From Pseudomonadota bacterium (GTDB lineage: Bacteria; Pseudomonadota; Alphaproteobacteria; Rhizobiales; Beijerinckiaceae): a DNA stretch of 8,461 nucleotides. Location: the NCBI GenBank assembly GCA_023452965.1, contig JAEXUU010000093.1, forward strand, positions 1 to 8,461, read 5' to 3'. Position 1 is the stretch's first letter; each line of letters begins with the position of its first letter. This document shows, piece after piece, positions 6,053 through 8,461 of this stretch. Both the position numbers and the translations under genes were made by a program. The notes under the pieces are model-generated. The model saw nothing but the letters and a program-made list of their open reading frames with translations. It had not been told where the DNA came from and ran no database searches.

Positions 6053-6999
6053 CGGACGCGGCGCAGCAGCACGGACAAGGGAGTATCGCGATGGGACAGG
6101 CTGTCTCGAAGAGAGCGGCGGCAGAGGCGGTGATCGTCGCGCTGCCCGGCGCCAAGGCTGCGGTCGTGGCCCTGCCGCCTCTGGCTGCAAGGCCGCTGAC
6201 CGGGCGCGTGGCGTCCTGGCTCAGGGCGATCGCCGTCAACCTGCTGCCGCCGCTGCTGACGGTCGCGCTGCTGCTGCTGTTCTGGCAGATCGCCGCGTCC
6301 GGCCCGCAATCCTCGCTGCCGCCGCCGAGCAAGATCTGGAGCGAGGCGCGCGACCTGATCGTCGAGCCCTTCTTCTGGAACGGCTCGCAGGATATCGGCC
6401 TCGGCTGGCGCATCCTGGTCTCGCTGCAGCGCGTTGCGATCGGCTTCAGCCTGGCGGCGGTGATCGGCGTGCTGCTCGGCGCCCTCGTCGGTCAGTCGGT
6501 CTGGGCGATGCGTGGTCTCGACCCGGTCTTCCAGGTGCTGCGCACCGTGCCGCCGCTCGCCTGGCTGCCGCTCTCGCTGGCGGCATTCCGTGACAGCCAG
6601 CCCTCGGCGATCTTCGTGATCTTCATCACCGCGATCTGGCCGGTGATCATCAACACCGCCGTCGGCATCCGCAACATCCCGCAGGACTATCGCAATGTCG
6701 CGCAGGTGCTGCGGCTGAACCAGCTCGAATTCTTCTTCAAGATCATGGTGCCTTCGGCCGCGCCCTACATCTTCACCGGGCTTCGGATCGGCGTCGGCCT
6801 GTCCTGGCTCGCCATCGTCGCCGCCGAGATGCTGACCGGCGGCGTCGGCATCGGCTTCTTCATCTGGGATGCGTGGAACTCCTCCCGCCTCTCCGACATC
6901 ATCGTGGCGCTGGTCTATATCGGCGTGGTCGGCTTCATCCTCGACCGCCTCGTCGCCTTCATCGGCCATGTCGTCACCCGCGGCACACAGGCCAATTGA
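6049..6999 (+). CDS. nrtB: Nitrate ABC transporter permease
   Basis: This 316-residue inner-membrane protein is the permease of the nitrate importer. After a polar, Ala-rich N-terminus a first membrane segment lies near residues 61-82, followed by further hydrophobic segments such as FSLAAVIGVLLGALVG, AIFVIFITAIWPVIINTAVG and the final IIVALVYIGVVGFILDRLVAF. The coupling (EAA-like) region reads AQVLRLNQLEFFFKIMVPSAAPYIFTGLRIG, typical of the NrtB/SsuC/TauC permeases. ATG 6049 overlaps the nasA stop as ATGA, with GGAGG only four bases upstream. An in-frame ATG at 6091 (302 residues) has a better spaced site, so the true start is uncertain. Nitrate rather than sulfonate or taurine is inferred from the operon. 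Confidence 0.9.
   Translation: MTDAAQQHGQGSIAMGQAVSKRAAAEAVIVALPGAKAAVVALPPLAARPLTGRVASWLRAIAVNLLPPLLTVALLLLFWQIAASGPQSSLPPPSKIWSEARDLIVEPFFWNGSQDIGLGWRILVSLQRVAIGFSLAAVIGVLLGALVGQSVWAMRGLDPVFQVLRTVPPLAWLPLSLAAFRDSQPSAIFVIFITAIWPVIINTAVGIRNIPQDYRNVAQVLRLNQLEFFFKIMVPSAAPYIFTGLRIGVGLSWLAIVAAEMLTGGVGIGFFIWDAWNSSRLSDIIVALVYIGVVGFILDRLVAFIGHVVTRGTQAN
6077..6083 (+). promoter_or_regulatory. Ribosome binding site supporting an alternative nrtB start
   Basis: AAGGGAG sits seven bases before the in-frame ATG 6091, a better spacing than the GGAGG (6040-6044) four bases before ATG 6049. Either start keeps all membrane segments. Confidence 0.45.
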
Positions 7000-7009
7000 G
7001 GGACGGACG

Positions 7010-7801
7010 ATGAGCTATCTCAAGATCGATCATGTCGACAAACGCTTCGCCCGTGGCGCCGCCACGACCGAGGTTTTGAAGGATATCAGCCTCGTCATCG
7101 ACAAGGGTGAGTTCGTCTCGATCATCGGCCATTCCGGCTGCGGCAAGTCGACCCTGCTCAACATCGTCGCCGGGTTGACGCCGGTCAGCGCCGGGGCCGT
7201 GCTGCTCGAAGGCAAGGAGGTCAATGCGCCGGGGCCCGAGCGCGCCGTGGTCTTCCAGAACCATTCGCTGCTGCCCTGGCTCACCGTCTACGACAATGTC
7301 GCGCTCGCCGTGAACAAGGTCTTCGGCGGCGTGAAGAGCAAGGCGGAGCGGCATGACTGGATCATGCACAATCTCGACCTCGTCCAGATGGGCCATGCCA
7401 AGGACAAGCGCCCGGGCGAGATCTCCGGCGGCATGAAGCAGCGCGTCGGCATCGCCCGCGGCCTCGCCATGGAGCCGAAGATCCTGCTGCTCGACGAGCC
7501 CTTCGGCGCGCTCGACGCGCTGACCCGCGCCCATCTGCAGGATTCGATCATGCAGATCCACGCGACGCTCGGCAACACCATGATCATGATCACCCATGAC
7601 GTCGACGAGGCTGTGCTGCTCTCGGACCGGATCGTGATGATGACCAACGGTCCCTCAGCCCGGATCGGCGAGGTGCTCGACGTCCGGCTGGAGCGCCCGC
7701 GCAAGCGGCTCGAACTGGTCTCGGACCGCACCTACATCGCTGCGCGCGAGGCGGTGCTGAAGTTCCTCTACGAGCGCCATCGATTCGTCGAGGCGGCGTG
7801 A
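7010..7801 (+). CDS. nrtC: Nitrate ABC transporter ATP-binding protein (NrtC/NrtD type)
   Basis: This 263-residue ATPase powers nitrate import. Walker A is GHSGCGKST at residues 40-48, the Q-loop glutamine is Gln83, the signature is SGGMKQR from residue 139, Walker B is ILLLDEP at 158-164, and the switch histidine is His196 in ITHDVDEA. It has the single ATPase domain of NrtD and lacks the C-terminal binding-protein-like domain of cyanobacterial NrtC, so the nrtC/nrtD symbol is a convention and one homodimer probably serves the transporter. ATG 7010 follows the nrtB stop by 10 bases with GAGGGA six bases upstream. The downstream gene starts 11 bases after its stop, or overlaps it by four bases if a GTG start is used there. 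Related ATPases serve sulfonates and taurine; context decides for nitrate. Confidence 0.92.
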   Translation: MSYLKIDHVDKRFARGAATTEVLKDISLVIDKGEFVSIIGHSGCGKSTLLNIVAGLTPVSAGAVLLEGKEVNAPGPERAVVFQNHSLLPWLTVYDNVALAVNKVFGGVKSKAERHDWIMHNLDLVQMGHAKDKRPGEISGGMKQRVGIARGLAMEPKILLLDEPFGALDALTRAHLQDSIMQIHATLGNTMIMITHDVDEAVLLSDRIVMMTNGPSARIGEVLDVRLERPRKRLELVSDRTYIAAREAVLKFLYERHRFVEAA

Positions 7802-7812
7802 CGGCAGCGGCC

Positions 7813-8461
7813 ATGAGCGACGATTTCACTCCCGACCAGAAGCGCTATCTCGAAGGCTTCATGAGCGGCCTGCAATCGGCCCGCGCCGCGCGTGGGCTCG
7901 GGCCGCTCGGCGGTGCCGGTGGCTCCGGCAGCGCAGCACCATCGGGTCCCGACAAGGAACATGCCGAGGCGCAGGCGAAGACGATTGCCGGTGGCGGCAA
8001 GCTGGTCGACCAGGAGAAGTGGAAGGCGGTAGAACATCCCTTCGACGCCTATGCCCGTTTCAAGCAGCAGGCGGGCTCGGGCACCTATCCCAAGCCCGAG
8101 GACAATTTCCGCTGGCGCTATCACGGCCTGTTCTATGTCGCGCCGGCGCAGGACAGCTATATGTGCCGCCTGCGCATCCCGAACGGCATCCTGAAAGCCT
8201 GGCAGTTCGAGGGTGTCGCCGATCTCGCGGAGCGCTTCGGCGGCGGCTACAGCCACGTCACCACCCGCGCCAATCTCCAGATCCGCGAGATCAAGGCGGA
8301 GAACGCACCGCTGCTGCTCGAAGGCCTCGCCGATCTCGGCCTCACCGCCAAGGGCTCGGGCGCCGACAATATCCGCAACGTCACGGGTTCGGCCACCGCC
8401 GGCATCGACCCGCTCGAACTCCTGGACACGCGTCCGCACGCCCGCGCCTGGCTCCATCACA
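7813..8461 (+). CDS. nirA: NirA-type assimilatory nitrite reductase, N-terminal part (runs off the window)
   Basis: The frame is open from ATG 7813 to the right edge, giving the first 216 residues. NirA is the siroheme/[4Fe-4S] enzyme that reduces nitrite to ammonium with six electrons, usually from ferredoxin. Seen here are the first ferredoxin-like half-domain (FRWRYHGLFYV, then MCRLRIPNGILKAWQ), the substrate/siroheme-side motif HVTTRANLQIREI, and NIRNVTGSATAGIDP, all typical of nitrite and sulfite reductases. The cluster-binding cysteines lie beyond the window. Before the core, around residues 28-46, there is a Gly/Ser/Ala/Pro-rich linker, probably disordered. No strong ribosome binding site precedes ATG 7813. 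An in-frame GTG at 7798, overlapping the nrtC stop as GTGA with GAGG four bases upstream, would add five residues. A sulfite reductase is the alternative, but the operon makes nitrite reductase far more likely. Confidence 0.9.
   Translation, partial: MSDDFTPDQKRYLEGFMSGLQSARAARGLGPLGGAGGSGSAAPSGPDKEHAEAQAKTIAGGGKLVDQEKWKAVEHPFDAYARFKQQAGSGTYPKPEDNFRWRYHGLFYVAPAQDSYMCRLRIPNGILKAWQFEGVADLAERFGGGYSHVTTRANLQIREIKAENAPLLLEGLADLGLTAKGSGADNIRNVTGSATAGIDPLELLDTRPHARAWLHH

Noticed and set aside
5698..6969. 423-codon open frame on the minus strand
   Set aside because: It is antisense to the nasA end and nrtB. The Asp/Arg/Gln-rich translation is the usual shadow of a membrane protein gene in GC-rich DNA.
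7768..8460. 230-codon open frame on the minus strand
   Set aside because: It is antisense to the well supported nirA start and has no recognisable motif.
1..8461. Mobile elements, CRISPR arrays, tRNA or rRNA genes
   Set aside because: No transposase, flanking direct repeats, spaced repeat array or RNA gene motif was seen on either strand; the window is almost fully explained by the operon and its leader.

Overview
The window carries most of an assimilatory nitrate reduction operon, all on the + strand. High GC content, strong GC bias at third codon positions, a Tat-exported nitrate-binding protein, a NasS-type sensor and a NirA-type nitrite reductase point to an alphaproteobacterium, probably of the Hyphomicrobiales/Rhizobiales (Bosea-like is a guess that needs a database search).

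Layout. Positions 1-523 hold the 3' end of a NasS-like nitrate/nitrite sensor gene. Positions 524-830 are a dense control region. From 831 a tightly packed operon runs to the right edge: a Tat-exported nitrate-binding protein (nrtA, 831-2135), a NirB-N-terminus-like FAD/NAD(P)H oxidoreductase (2139-3353), a molybdenum nitrate reductase with a C-terminal [2Fe-2S] BFD domain (nasA, 3353-6052), the nitrate transporter permease (nrtB, 6049-6999) and ATPase (nrtC/D, 7010-7801), and the start of a siroheme nitrite reductase (nirA, 7813 to beyond 8461). Junctions are overlaps of 1 or 4 bases or gaps of 3 to 11 bases, with no internal terminator or promoter seen, so one polycistronic transcript is likely.

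How it works. NrtA captures periplasmic nitrate, NrtB and NrtC import it, NasA reduces it to nitrite with electrons probably relayed from NAD(P)H through the FAD protein, and NirA reduces nitrite to ammonium.

The most interesting part is the 307-base region before nrtA. In order it shows two NtrC-like sites 19 bp apart, an IHF-like site, a -24/-12 sigma-54 promoter match, two hairpins whose hexaloops carry A at position 1 and G at position 4 (the ANTAR/NasT antiterminator signature), and an intrinsic terminator whose 5' arm overlaps the second hairpin. The predicted transcription start, about 685, lies three bases before the first hairpin. This suggests an AND gate: nitrogen limitation starts transcription through NtrC and sigma-54, and nitrate lets it continue through NasS/NasT. 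The NasS fragment next door fits, although nasT is not in the window. The pathway is known; I see no wholly new system. The combined leader, the split of a NirB/NasC-like electron-transfer module between two proteins, and the enzyme genes inserted between the binding-protein and permease genes are the points worth following up.
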